A DNA stretch of 26,924 nucleotides from Schoenoplectus triqueter (lineage: Eukaryota; Streptophyta; Magnoliopsida; Poales; Cyperaceae), in assembly GCA_964058805.1 (NCBI GenBank), contig CAXKVV010001753.1, positions 1 through 26,924 on the forward strand. Direction: 5' to 3'. Below, in pieces: positions 1 through 10,268 of the stretch. The notes below the pieces were generated by a model that made no database searches, was not told where the DNA came from, and was given only the letters and a program-made list of their open reading frames with translations. How positions within the stretch are numbered: position 1 is the stretch's first letter; each line of letters opens with the position of its first letter. The position numbers and the translations under genes are program-made.

Positions 1-2
1 AA

Positions 3-113
3 TTGGTGGTGGTGGCCAATAAAATGTATAGCTTTGATTTTCTGTCTCTAGCGTGGAAACTGTCACAGACCATTCGGGGTCGCAGAGACCCATGGCAGAT
101 GGTACCCTTATAG
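3..113 (+). CDS. possible C-terminal end of an upstream gene (partial)
   Basis: A reading frame open from the window edge gives 36 codons and a TAG at 111-113. It reads protein-like, with ANKMYSFDFLSLAWKL followed by a basic stretch (RGRRDPWQ). After it the DNA turns abruptly AT-rich, as expected of a 3' flank. I do not recognise the family. The fragment is short enough to be open by chance. A splice-acceptor-like CTCTAG at about 46-51 also allows a different final exon in another frame, so the frame is uncertain. Only the sequence upstream of the window can settle it. Confidence 0.3.
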   Translation: MVVVANKMYSFDFLSLAWKLSQTIRGRRDPWQMVPL

Positions 114-764
114 ATAATTTATTTTTTATTATTAGTATCATGAATTATTTAGCATTTTTTTTCTTTTTGGATCTTCAAAATCTATAAACAATAATACCAA
201 AAATTCCTTAACAGAAAGATTGCAGGAGATATGATGAGTAGCATAATTGATTAATTATTTCATATAATCAAAATAAGAGTTTAAGTAACTTAATTTTTAA
301 ATGTACATAAAGGATAATCATTTTAACGCATGAAGAACATTATCTTCCCCATTAAATTAAGGCTGGTTCTAACAGATTTTTTCCTTCACAAATGAATCTC
401 TCGCATGCATTTTTTTATTAATAATTAATTGTTCCATGACAAAAAGAAAAGTTATATATAATTATCCTTGCGTATTTCCTCATGTTATAAAATTACTCTT
501 CATTTCAAACAATATGAAAAAGGTTTTAGATTAAAGTGAAGACACCAAACTAATCAAACTAATCACAATCAGCTGTTGATTTTTTTCGAACTTTGGATCT
601 TTTTAGTAAAGGAACCGTTAATTTTTTTTTGTAAATTTCAGCTAATTTACATCCGTTAAAACATTATGATCAATTTAGGTTTGTTAATTAAAATTAAAAT
701 TCAAAATTATTATTTTTTTAGAATACATGATACATGTAATTTCCAATAACATATATATATATAT
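114..764. other. AT-rich intergenic DNA, nothing recognised
   Basis: Long A and T runs with stops in every frame. It ends in a TA dinucleotide run (about 750-765) that forms the left edge of the foldback element next to it. No gene, tRNA or structured repeat was seen. Confidence 0.6.
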
Positions 765-1176
765 AGAGTAAAATTAGCGTGCTCTTAGGAGCACAGAGCT
801 CCTCCGTGATTCTAACTCAAAAATATATTAAATGATCTCTAAATTTTGATTAATCAGTCTCATTGAATTCTTCATATTGAAATTTTATGGAGTAAAAAAA
901 ATTGGATTGTTTCGAGTTTTCTATGTCGCTCTTTTCAATTTTTAAAAATGATGTACAAATATTAAATATTTTATTATTATTTTTAGAGTTGATTTTCAAA
1001 AATTGAAAAGAGTGACTTAGAAAACTTAAAATGCTCTAAATTTTTGTACCCCATAATATTTCAATATGAAGAATTTAACGAGAGTGATAAATTAATATTT
1101 AGAGATCATTTGATATATTTTTTGAGTTAAGATCACAGAGGGACCCCGTACTCCTAGGAGCACGTTAGCTTTACTA
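765..1176. mobile_element. foldback MITE, family A
   Basis: The two halves are inverted repeats of each other. The left arm (about 765-955) contains TAAAATTAGCGTGCTC, TTCTAACTCAAAAATATA, AATTCTTCATATTGAAAT and TCTTTTCAATTTTTAAAA in that order. Reading the complement from about 1176 down to 990 gives close matches to each in the same order. The centre is a short AT-rich loop. Both ends sit in TA dinucleotide runs, so the target duplication is probably TA. No transposase is present, so it is non-autonomous. The terminal bases do not look like Stowaway (CTCCCTCC). A decayed relative lies at 9651-10015. Confidence 0.8.
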
Positions 1177-1992
1177 TATATATATATATATTTAATATAT
1201 GATAAATTTGAGGTTTTTAACATAAATTACTGGCCTCTTTTTTTTTAATATATGATACTTGTGCTTAAGCATGACGTTGAGATGGTCAGTAAAAAAAAAT
1301 ATGATACTTGTAATTTTGAATATATGATGGAAGTTTAATTAAGCTTTGATAGGATTATGATTCCGAGATCTCTAATTGCACGATATTGGTTAATTTCTGA
1401 TGAATACTGTTGATTAAGAACAGATATGAGCTTGATGAGAACAAATATGAGCTTTAATGAAAATTTATTATGGTCGGTACATGCCCCCTCCTTTGTACCG
1501 GTTCTGATATGGATTAACAAACAATGTGAGCTGCAAGGTACATTGATTAAAGTTTCATAATTATCTTATCCCACACAAATTGTTTACCTACCACTATAAT
1601 GCGATATCCCCCTTAATTATTGGTATTTATCAGGTATAGTATATTTAGGGTTTGGCTCCTTCCCTACCCCTGCTACTGGCAAATTGTCTTGTATTTGAAT
1701 TGGAATCAAAATAACTATTTTCGATCAGCACTCTATCTTCCAGAGAGAGATTCATTTGAATAGCTTTGAATGCGCGCATTGAGCAAAATAAAGATTCTAA
1801 AAAAATCATTATATGAGAAACGAATAATATTATATTTAATAAGAACAATAGGATATTTGGCAGTCTATCTAAAATTTATTAATTTTTAGGAAACTAGTAT
1901 AGCTTTCCTTACAATTGTAAGTTGTTGCTTTATGCTAGTGTAGCCTCGGTATATGATGATATAGGATGCAATTTTTGTAGACTTTTATACAT
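1177..1992. other. AT-rich intergenic DNA, nothing firm
   Basis: No gene recognised. The stretch around 1650-1790 is less AT-rich than its flanks and is open on the minus strand (1645-1848), but the peptide matches nothing I know. Confidence 0.5.
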
Positions 1993-2007
1993 AAAGTATT
2001 GAATATT

Positions 2008-2128
2008 TTTTTTAATCGGAAAGCTGAGAGTAAAGTTCTCAAATTTTATAATTACCTATAAGGACTTTCATTCAGATTTTGAATCCACGACCTCCCACAT
2101 AGAGGGTGTTGTCTTTTGTCACTAGACC
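2008..2128 (-). mobile_element. tRNA-derived SINE with 15-bp target duplication
   Basis: On the minus strand the element begins GGTCTAGTGACAAAAG at 2128, which resembles the pol III A box of tRNA-related SINEs. About 35 nt later comes GGTCGTGGATTCAAAATC (about 2075-2093), a B-box-like sequence. It ends in an A tail (plus-strand T run 2008-2014). The flanks are a perfect 15-bp direct repeat, AAAGTATTGAATATT, at 1993-2007 and 2129-2143, the mark of target-primed insertion. At about 121 bp it is short for a plant SINE, so it may be a small family or a shortened copy. The family is not named. Confidence 0.75.
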
Positions 2129-2143
2129 AAAGTATTGAATATT

Positions 2144-3310
2144 ATAGATATTTGAATCCTATTGATCAAAATGATAATTTACAACAGTGGAGACTCTGGC
2201 TATATATACTTCCTATTTCTAACAGTACATTAGTGTGTACCATTGGTACCTTATTGTAGGTAAAACGGCTCTATCTCTAATTGGGGTTGTGATGAATTAT
2301 TTTGAGACCCAATAATCTAAACACTATTGTAAGCTATATTTATATTATTCCATACATATTTCTTTACGGTCTCATTAACTCACGTTAATTAAATCTCTTT
2401 ATGATATATATCATATATAAGATTCTTACGCATAATCAACACATACTTTTACAATCAAACACTTACATTCTACACACATATACGGCGTGGATCCTCCTCG
2501 ACCAGAGTACATATCAAGCTTAGAAAATTTAGGTTCGTCACTAATATATGCTTTTTTTTAAATGACAACCTAAATGATTAAATTTAGGTTTGTCAGTAAT
2601 ATATATATTTTTTAAATGATAACCCTAAATGATTAAGTTTCAGGCGATCGCCAAGCGTCACAGTCTGAATAGAGCCTACCAAGTTTGAGCCTTATTATAA
2701 AGGCTTGTCATTGAATTCGTACATGTTGGATCGTGCTGATCATGACATAGTACTGACAGGAGGAGAAAAACATTAAAATCTTTTGGGACATTGCTATTTG
2801 ATTCATATTTGAAAACTAATAACTTAGAAGAATTATCAAAAAATAATAATGAATACAATAAATAAAATATTATTCAATTGCTTCCTACCTGATTAAAAAA
2901 AATGAATTGCTTTGTACTTTTATAAAGGGATCCAGATGTATTGTATGTTAGCTAGTACATGCTCTATATTCACCTTTTTCATTTCCAACATACACCTATC
3001 AGCACTGAGCCACTGACCACACCGCAACTTGTTTCCTTGAGTTGTACTAAATGTTTCCAAATGAAATCTGTGCACTTTTTAGACTTGGTACTACAAGATA
3101 TTCTTTGCTCATATAGTAACTGGTACATAGTACCTAGGTTATAAATGCGTGACGAGTCAAATTAAAGTTCTCTTAGATCCTGATCACTGAACACTTTCTA
3201 GCATCTCCGTGCTATAAATTGGGTCAGTCACAAATCATTCATATATAACTTATGGAATTCACATTTCACGATATGAAACAAATAATTCACAACTGAGTTA
3301 TGAATATGAA
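2144..3310. other. intergenic DNA, no gene recognised
   Basis: AT-rich, with only short chance ORFs on both strands. Its one clear internal structure is the 55-bp tandem duplication at 2527-2636, listed separately. Confidence 0.55.
2527..2636. repeat. 55-bp tandem duplication
   Basis: Two adjacent copies (2527-2581 and 2582-2636) both run from ATTTAGGTT through TAAATGA to CCTAAATGATTAA, with a handful of substitutions. The ends of each unit (TTTAGGTT and AACCTAAA) are also inverted relative to each other. Confidence 0.75.
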
Positions 3311-3318
3311 TTTATATG

Positions 3319-3752
3319 ACGGGCGGATCCACAATTCCCCGGGGGGCAGCGGCCCCTCTGGATTTTGAAAAACAGTGCTTTTCGGTAATATTTTCGGTAG
3401 TTTGCCCCCCTGAAAATTTTTTTGGTCTCCTCTGGATTGTCTGATTAATTTTATTGAGAAAAAAATATTTAATATCATATATAATGAAATAATTATGCAA
3501 AGATATCAAAATATAAAATTTTATAGACAAAAATTTTCTTCATCAACTTCATTATCTATTACTTTGAGCTTTATTTTATTGTTATTTTTAATATATAAAA
3601 TGTTATTATTCTAATAAATTTTTTATTAGGTAAGAATATATATTAAATTATTATTATTTTATTTAGTACCCGATTAGTTAATGGATTTAAACCCGATAAG
3701 CTATTACAATCCGATATTTGCCCCCTTGACTAAAATCCTGCGTCCGCCCATG
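3319..3752. mobile_element. non-autonomous hAT element, perfect 8-bp target duplication
   Basis: TTTATATG occurs exactly at 3311-3318 and 3753-3760 and brackets 434 bp. The ends are related inverted termini: ACGGGCGGATCCAC on the left, and CATGGGCGGACGCAGG when the right end is read on the minus strand. Beside each terminus is a G/C-rich block (GGGGGGCAGCGGCCCC on the left, TTTGCCCCCTTGAC on the right) typical of this common plant hAT type. There is no transposase. The short minus-strand ORFs inside are by-products. Confidence 0.85.
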
Positions 3753-3760
3753 TTTATATG

Positions 3761-4560
3761 CTGTGTTGCACTGTGCATTTATATCCTCTGTTTACAAATT
3801 AAGTATAGAAATCGAAATAAAAATTTCACTTCCATTTAATTGAGTAACTATTTTTTTTTCGGTTCCTATATTTTATGGGTGCGTTGTCCCATTCAACGCG
3901 TCAGAGGACCACAATACACTAATATTCAAACCGTTTCATAAGAGTGTAATGTTCACTTCATTATATTATTCCGTGAATAGTATCATGAGATTAGGATCGT
4001 TTGACATATCCGTTCCATGCACAACGTGAAATAATTAAATATATAGAAAATATAGACTATAAAACCTTTGAGTCCGTACATATCATGAAATATTATAAAG
4101 TGTAAAATGAATTAATAAATGTGACAATCCAAACCGTTAGATTTGTGTATAGGTAGTATTTTAAAAGAGAATATAAAATTTTATAGTCGAGAGTTGAATT
4201 ATTCCTATTTCAATTAAGTACTCTAATAGTCCGTATCTGAACTGGAATATAATTAATTAATTAATCTGGCTCCTAGATAATATAAATCCAAGAAAAAAAA
4301 TAAAAATCTTGAAAATTTGGAATAGCAACAAAGGAAGATAGCGACAATGTTGTACAGGAGAATAAAAACAATAACGATGCGGGGGAACAAAATAAGTGAT
4401 GCCGTGTAATTGCACCATATATATCAATCACAGTACTGTAGCCATGAAAAGAATACACAATCAACGAGTCAACAAACAGTGATCCAAATGGCCATTTGTA
4501 CAAGGGAGTGAACAGCAACATAGATTTTGTATATATCCCTAGCTACTCTTCTCGGTTTCC
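3761..4560. other. intergenic DNA downstream of the bHLH gene
   Basis: No gene recognised. A minus-strand ORF at 4273-4521 has no recognisable motif. The stretch may include the distal 3' UTR of the bHLH gene. A short GA microsatellite lies just beyond it at about 4591-4604. No minus-strand AATAAA was found between 4200 and 4720. Confidence 0.4.
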
Positions 4561-4718
4561 TTTTTGTACAGTCTTTTCTGGCCTAATCAGAGAGAGAGAG
4601 AGAGATGTAAATGCATAACTAAAAGAACTTCAACATGTAATAGCACATCTTCTTCATCCTACTTTCAAGCAAGAAACAAAATATTTTTTCTGAACCTGCT
4701 TTCATCTTCGGGGATGAC

Positions 4719-4945
4719 CTAAAATATTAAGAAAGATAATTTTAATTAATTTTTGTAATACTCATCGCATAACTTAAAGATTTTTTTTGAGAAAAGATAA
4801 GAGAAAGAATTTCAAACGTGCTACCTTTTTAATATCAATAATCACATATAATGAGAATAAAACCTAAGCATAATTTTGATTGGGCGATAATTTATTTGTA
4901 AACCAAATATAAAAACACAGTATTTCTATGTTTGAAAAATATTAC
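4719..4945 (-). other. probable intron in the 3' UTR of the bHLH gene
   Basis: About 45 nt past the stop codon the minus strand reads TTTCAAG|GTAATATT, a good donor. At 4719-4720 it reads AATATTTTAG|GTC, a good acceptor. The 227 nt between are AT-rich like the gene's other introns, while both flanks are less so. An intron after the stop could expose the transcript to nonsense-mediated decay if the junction lies far enough downstream; here the distance is only about 45 nt. This is inferred from splice-site sequence only. Confidence 0.45.
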
Positions 4946-4990
4946 CTTGAAACCTGTGGTAAGTGATTTTCTGAGTGTTTCTTTTTCCCA

Positions 4991-7903
4991 CTAGGGAAAA
5001 GAACACATATTGCTGAATACAACTTGATTGACGAGGTCCTGTCTTTCCTCTGGCTGGACCACAAGATTTCCATTCTCCTGAAAAGTAAAATTATGTAAAA
5101 AAAGAAATTATTTATAATTTACAATATTATAAAATATAATTTCTATTTAATCGTATATACTCTCTTCTATTCATGAACATATAATTTTGATAAATTCAAT
5201 ATGAGTCCTTGTTGAGAAATAAATCAGCATCTTTTATGGGAGTGTTGCTTTGGAAAACTTTTTTCCTGTGTTTCTTAAACTGTACAAAGAAAATAAGACA
5301 AACCTGAGAAAAGGAAAGAGCCTGTTGGCTTTGAAGAGTGAAACATGTGTTGTCCATCAAACTTTGGATTTGAGAAGATTGAGGGGCTAGAGAAGGCAAT
5401 TGCATTTGCTCTTGGAATAAACTTTCCATAATTTTCTGAAAGTTCATTAGCGATGCATTAATTAGAAACTTATAGAATAATAAGTATGTATGCTCATGGT
5501 ATACGAAGAATCAGAATTAGCAATGTGTACCTGTGGGTGTTCATTGACAAGGGAATCCGAATCCAAGCCAAAACCATACAATACTGGGCTCATCGAAGCA
5601 ATCCTCATCGAGAGAAACTATTACAAAATAAATTCAGCGAGTGAAACAAACTATGAAATGATTTTATCTTATCTGTGTAATAATCTTTATATATATGAGG
5701 CATGGATTCAACAAGGCTTCATGTATACCTCAACTTGGTTTTGCAAGGATTGTACGTAGTTGATGATCTCATCCAAAATTAAAGCCTTCCCTGTCACCTA
5801 AAATTAACAAAGGTAAAGGAACAACAAATAATTAATAACTAAATAAATATCAGACAAGTATTATTAAAAAAAATGTAACGTTGCTATACGATATAATAGT
5901 CCGCATATTTTGAGTAATACAAATATCATCCAGACAATATTATTATTTTTTATTTTTGAACTGTATTGCATATATTATGATGATCAAACTTGCCTATTTA
6001 TTTACTTCCTAATGTAAAAAAAAATAGAAATCACAGAAACAACACTACAATTTTTCCCTTGTCTAACAGCTTTAATTTTACGCACTCACTACTCACTAAT
6101 TATATTACAACACTAGAATGCATTCGAATGAAGATAGCATGCGTGGTCCACAACTTTTATTTAACAGCTGTATGATGTTACGGGTGAAATTAAGCACCTT
6201 GAAGAGCAACCAAACATCATCACTATGTGAACAGGTGTGAAGAAATTGAGGAGTGTAATACAGGAAAGTTAATCTACCTAGAGAGATTTTTTTTTAAAAA
6301 AAAAACTTGTATATAATTTCGGAATTAGTCATAATTTTCACTTATCCATCGACCGAATGTTACCAAATACGGGGTCCATGCTCATTAACGCCCAATGTGT
6401 AAACCTTAGGGGTGTGCAAAAAGTTTGGTTCAAAGCGAAATAATTATATGTATTTAAAGTATTTTTATTTATCAAATTATGAACCGAATCAAATTTCTAA
6501 AAATATTAACCGTTTTTTCAGTTTATTCGGTTAAAATGAAATTATATTACTTACGAATAAAAATATCAAAAATTATAAAAAAATGATAGAAAAAATAAAT
6601 GATTTAAAAATAAAAAATAACTAAATAAAACATATACAAAATTAATATATTCAGATTATTTTTTATATAATTCTTATTTATATCAAGTAAAATAAAATTA
6701 TTTGGTAAATTTTGAACTATTAGGATTATTTAGTTTATCCAATTTAGAAAAATTAAAATCAAACTAAAAAAATAAAAACTGAACTAACTAAAATTTTCAA
6801 CTGATCTGAAATTTTTAAATCAAAAAATCAAACGAAATAGTTCAAAATTTAATAATTCAGTTCAAAACTAATTAAACCGATCCGTTTGCACATCGCTACT
6901 AAACCTTAATTTATTTTCTCCATTTTCGTTGCTTTTTCAATGTATGAAAATTGAAAAAAAAATTATAATAAGATGATAGATCAAAACCTTGTCGCAACCC
7001 GGGACAAGGCCTTGAAGCATCCTCATTCTCTCACTTATTCTCTCTCTTCTCACCTGAAAAAATATTTAGAAAATGAGTAGGAACCAAATGTTGCATAGTA
7101 AAAGACAAGTGGAAAAAAAACAAAAAAAAATTGATATAACTATAGTAGAAGAGAGAGAACATTGGCATTACCCTTTCAGCAAGGCTGTGACTATCCGTTG
7201 CTTGGCCTCTCCTTGCTCTAACATGTATATACCCTGTATTTTTCTCATCATTTTTGCTATTTTCACTCTGTTGCTCTTTTCTGCTACCATTTTGTCTTCT
7301 CCCTTTTCTACCCTTGCAGCTTTCTTTGTTCACCTTTATTTCATTATAAAACGGAACTAACTTATTAAAAATTGTTTACCCAGGAGATACATCTGGACGT
7401 AGGAAGGAAGTCATACATGAATCTATATATGACCCATTAAGGTTTAAGGAGTGTGTACATGTATGCCATGAAGAGAAACAAGAAGACAAGAAAATAATAA
7501 AGTATTAACATAAAAAAACTAAAAGTATATACTATAGGCATATATATTTCTAGTGATACTAGGGAAATCATATTGAAAAGATCATTTAAAAAAAAACAGA
7601 GAGAGAGAAGAAGAAGTCACTTGTAGTTCCCAAGGTTACTCTGAAATATACTGCTTTTACTAAGAACCAGATTATTTTTTTGTATACCTTGTCCTTGATT
7701 GGAGTAGAAGTCAAACTGGTACAGTCGATCAGTTTTCTCTTTCTATCCATGGAAGCTTGAGAGTTGCTAGTTTGAGTGTCTGAGCTGCAACTAAGGAGGT
7801 TAGAGGAGGCGTTGTTGCTCATCTCCTCTAGTTTGTAGAGGTAACTAGAGGGAGAAGAAGAGTCCATCAGAAAAGGGTTGTGTTCTTGGTAGAAGGATTC
7901 CAT
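4991..7903 (-). CDS. bHLH transcription factor, BEE/CIB/bHLH137-like, seven coding exons
   Basis: Exons on the minus strand: 7688-7903, 7172-7333, 6988-7053, 5729-5797, 5531-5617, 5304-5435, 4991-5077. Every exon is a multiple of three, so all six introns are phase 0. The total is 819 nt, 272 residues plus TAG. Residues 1-108 are a Ser/Asn-rich leader with basic clusters (RKRK, KGRKGRR) that could direct nuclear import. The bHLH follows (about 109-173): HVRARRGQATDSHSLAERV, helix 1 to LVPGCDK, loop VTGKA, helix 2 ILDEIINYVQSLQNQVEFL. His121, Glu125 and Arg129 match the H-E-R set that contacts E-box/G-box DNA, so it should bind CANNTG sites as a dimer in the nucleus. RARRGQATDSHS and DEIINYVQSLQNQVEFLS mark the plant subfamily of BEE, HBI1, CIB and bHLH137. 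The C-terminal CSFP resembles bHLH137 as I recall it, but orthology is unproven. The start is the first ATG after a CT-rich leader. Weak point: the intron 1 acceptor (AAATAAAG) lacks a clear pyrimidine tract. Confidence 0.88.
6407..6898. mobile_element. hAT MITE, copy 1, inside bHLH intron 3
   Basis: It begins TAGGGGTGTGCAAA and ends, read on the minus strand, TAGCGATGTGCAAACGG. It is flanked by GTAAACCT (6399-6406) and CTAAACCT (6899-6906), an 8-bp duplication with one mismatch. The interior is rich in GGTT/AACCGAA motifs and is homologous along its length to the element at 8379-8888. It lies wholly within the 1,190-nt third intron (5798-6987), with its right end about 90 bp from exon 3. This accounts for roughly 40% of that intron. 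Confidence 0.85.
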
Positions 7904-8034
7904 TCTAGAGAGAGAGAGGGAGAGAGATGTAAAACAGAGATCTAGAGATAAGAGGAGGTATGGAGAGGTGATTAGGTTTGTAGTGGCAGCTAGGATGCAA
8001 GTGGTTTGGGATAGAAATCCTGTCCACCTTTTGG

Positions 8035-8044
8035 TTTATATAAA
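8035..8044 (-). promoter_or_regulatory. TATA box of the bHLH gene
   Basis: TTTATATAAA lies about 132 bp upstream of the ATG at 7903. Transcription would start near 8005-8010 and give a 5' UTR of roughly 100 nt with CT-rich stretches (7904-7926), common in plant leaders. The sequence is palindromic, so the direction is taken from the gene. The start site is inferred. Confidence 0.6.
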
Positions 8045-8378
8045 GTTGAAGCCTCTCTATCTCTCTCTTGCCTTAAACTTTCTTTGTGTTGTTCGGAGAG
8101 ATAGCTACTGTTGTACTAAAGTCAATTAAAAAAGCAAGGAATTTAATTATTTCTGGTTTGGTTTTGGATCACCGCAAGTTTAAAGCGCTGGCAACTGGGC
8201 ATTAATTTAGTCTCTTTTGGTATTATAGCTGCACGCTATGCATCTTGCTCTATTAAATTTTTTTTTTCTATCGAATGATGTAAGATTGAGAAATCAATGC
8301 TCCTGAGAACGTACATACCTTGTGTTGGTATTTCTGAGATCAGCAGTTCCAGCGTGCGTCCATGTATGTACATTTACT

Positions 8379-8888
8379 TAGGTTGGGCAAACGGTCGGTT
8401 CAATTCAAACTATTTATAATTATATATATTTGAATTTTTTTTTAGTTTGTTAAATTATGAATCAAATCAAAATTTTAAAAATATCAACTAAATAAACTGA
8501 TTTTTTTTCGGTTTATTCGGTTAAACCGAAATTATATTATTTAAAGAGAAATAAAAATATTAAAAATTATTAAAATTGATAGAAAAAATAAATAGTTTGA
8601 AAGATAAAAGAAATAACTATAAAACTTATAGAAAATAAATATATTCGGATTATTTTTTATATAATCTTTATTTATATCAAGAAAAATAAAATTATTTGAT
8701 AAATGGACTATTCGGTTTATTAAGTTTATCCGATTTAGAAAAATTAAAACTGAATCAAAGAATAAAAACCGAATTAGCTAAAATTTTCAACCGAACCGAA
8801 ATTTTTAAACCGAAAAATCAAGCCAAATAGTCCAAAATTTAATAGTTCGATTCAAAACCAATTAAACCTATCCGTTTGTACACCCTTA
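8379..8888. mobile_element. hAT MITE, copy 2, upstream of the bHLH promoter
   Basis: Same family and same orientation as the intronic copy at 6407-6898; long stretches match base for base (for example TCGGATTATTTTTTATATAA against the first copy's near-identical segment). The ends are TAGGTTGGGCAAACGG and, on the minus strand, TAAGGGTGTACAAACGG. The target duplication is CATTTACT (8371-8378) and CATATACT (8889-8896), 7 of 8 matching. It starts about 335 bp upstream of the bHLH TATA box. Confidence 0.83.
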
Positions 8889-8896
8889 CATATACT

Positions 8897-9181
8897 ATGA
8901 TTAATTTCAGTGTATGTCTGGTTTTCATAAAACATTCATGACGTACGTACATACATTTAAAATAATATTTAAACTAAAAAAATCCACACGTATTCTGAAA
9001 TATTCGACGGGCAGTGTCAAACTTGGATTTCTGAAGTTTGATTAATTATTCATCATTAAGCTGTTAAAATTATATTCCAGTGTAAAATTTTAAGTGCAAG
9101 AACTTTAAATTATTTGATAAAAGATAAAATGTCTTTCAAATATATTCAATTTTATACACACCTTATCTAAATAATTAAGAA
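8897..9181. other. AT-rich intergenic spacer
   Basis: Nothing recognisable apart from a short palindromic ACGTACGTACATAC run near 8941. Confidence 0.5.
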
Positions 9182-9207
9182 CTAGGGTGCACGGACGCAT
9201 CCGTGCA
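9182..9207 (-). mobile_element. possible Helitron 3' terminus
   Basis: On the minus strand an 8-bp-stem hairpin, TGCACGGA-TGCG-TCCGTGCA, is followed by CC, then CTAG and T. A GC-rich hairpin just before CTRR, with insertion before T, is the Helitron 3' signature. The CTAG here is closer to the stem than the usual ten or so bases, and no 5' TC end was identified. The body, if real, would extend to higher coordinates. Confidence 0.35.
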
Positions 9208-9235
9208 ACGCGTTACATTTTAGATTTTTTATATA

Positions 9236-9645
9236 TAGAGAGAGAATTAGGCTATGATGTTATGCATAGTACGGATTGACTCCGACACTCCGTGTTATGC
9301 ATCGGTTCTTCGTTCTCGAAGTCTAAATGGTCAATTTGAACCGCTCAAAATATTTTTCATATGAATATCTAGTTGGGACCAATTTTTTATATATTTTTTT
9401 AAATAGTTAGAAAATAACTTGATTTAATTATTATGAGTCATCCAAAAGAATTGATTCTCTAACTATATAAAAAATATAAAAATATAAAAATATAAAATTT
9501 GGTTCCCAACTAGATATTCATATAAAAAATATTTTGAGCGGTTTGGATCGACCATTTAGACTTCGAGAATGAAGAACCGGTCCATAGCACGGAGTCGATT
9601 CATGTTATGCATAGCACCATAGCCCAACTCTTTCTCTTTCCCTCT
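9236..9645. mobile_element. foldback MITE, family B
   Basis: An inverted repeat of about 190 bp per arm. The left arm reads TAGGCTATGATGTTATGCAT, then GGTTCTTCGTTCTCGAAG, then ATATCTAGTTGGGACC. The complement of the right arm gives TGGGCTATGGTGCTATGCAT, GGTTCTTCATTCTCGAAG and ATATCTAGTTGGGAACC in the same order. TA dinucleotides at both ends suggest a TA target duplication. It has no coding capacity and is unrelated in sequence to family A. Confidence 0.78.
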
Positions 9646-9650
9646 ATTTT

Positions 9651-10015
9651 GATGTAAAATTAGAGTGCTCATCCGTGCTTTAACTCAAAAACAAATCTAA
9701 CTATCTCCAAATTTTGAATTTCTCTCTCAATAAATTCTTATCAAAATCTTATGGGATATTAAAATTTATTATTTTTTAACTTTTATAAGTATCTATTTTA
9801 TATTTTTTAAGATGAACCTAAAATAATAATAAAATAATTAATATTTATATATGAAAGTAAATCGTTTTAAAAAATCTAAAACAAGCACTTAAGAAACTCT
9901 AAAAATAGAAAAAAAATTATACCCCATAAGATTTTGATATAAAAAATTATTGAGACACATAAATCAAAAGTTCAAGATATTTAGACATATTTTTGAGTTA
10001 GGAGAATAGAGAGGC
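9651..10015. mobile_element. foldback MITE, family A, right end missing
   Basis: The left end (GTAAAATTAG, GTGCTC, ATCCGTG, TTAACTCAAAAA) matches the left end of the element at 765-1176, and the right half carries the matching TACCCCATAA and TTTTTGAGTTAGGA. The right inverted repeat stops at about 10015, roughly 50 bp short of the expected GAGCAC terminus, where retroelement-like sequence with repeated GTTGCAAC motifs begins. The copy is more diverged than the one at 765-1176. Confidence 0.6.
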
Positions 10016-10016
10016 T

Positions 10017-10229
10017 CGTTGTAACGGATCATATCGAGAAAAACCATGTTGTGTCCTTGACTACAACCGTTGCAATGGACTCTTATATCCATTGTAACAT
10101 CAGTTGCAACAGATTTCATCGACAATAAATTCAAATTGTGGTAAGTACACAACTGTTGCAACAAATCTCACATCCGTTACAATGAACAATCTCGATTAGG
10201 GTTAGAACCGTCTAATTGTTGCAATGGAT
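10017..10229. repeat. cluster of CCGTTGCAAC-type motifs, left of the copia fragment
   Basis: About seven variants of a palindrome-like 12-16-mer (consensus near ATCCGTTGCAACAGAT) lie at 10017-10030, 10064-10079, 10088-10101, 10101-10114, 10152-10166, 10171-10186 and 10214-10229. They sit upstream of a TATA-like sequence, so they resemble repeated enhancer motifs of an LTR U3 region. That role is inference. Confidence 0.6.
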
Positions 10230-10261
10230 AAGTGAATTTCTTGCCTGATTTGTAGGACGAT

Positions 10262-10268
10262 TATATAA
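10262..10268 (+). promoter_or_regulatory. TATA-like box of a decayed copia LTR
   Basis: TATATAA follows the motif cluster and precedes about 240 bp of leader-like sequence that runs into a possible primer-binding site at 10510. This matches U3-R-U5 order for a plus-strand LTR of about 490 bp (about 10017-10509). No second matching LTR was found, so this is tentative. Confidence 0.35.

Noticed and set aside
1645..1848. Minus-strand 67-codon ORF with a less AT-rich core that looked like a possible organelle-derived insert
   Set aside because: I could not match it to any plastid or mitochondrial gene, and no flanking organellar sequence is evident.
3287..3530. Two overlapping minus-strand ORFs
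   Set aside because: They lie across the hAT element at 3319-3752 and follow its terminal repeat sequence, with no protein motif.
4273..4521. 82-codon minus-strand ORF downstream of the bHLH gene
   Set aside because: No domain, no splice context and hydrophobic low-complexity content; more likely chance or untranslated sequence.
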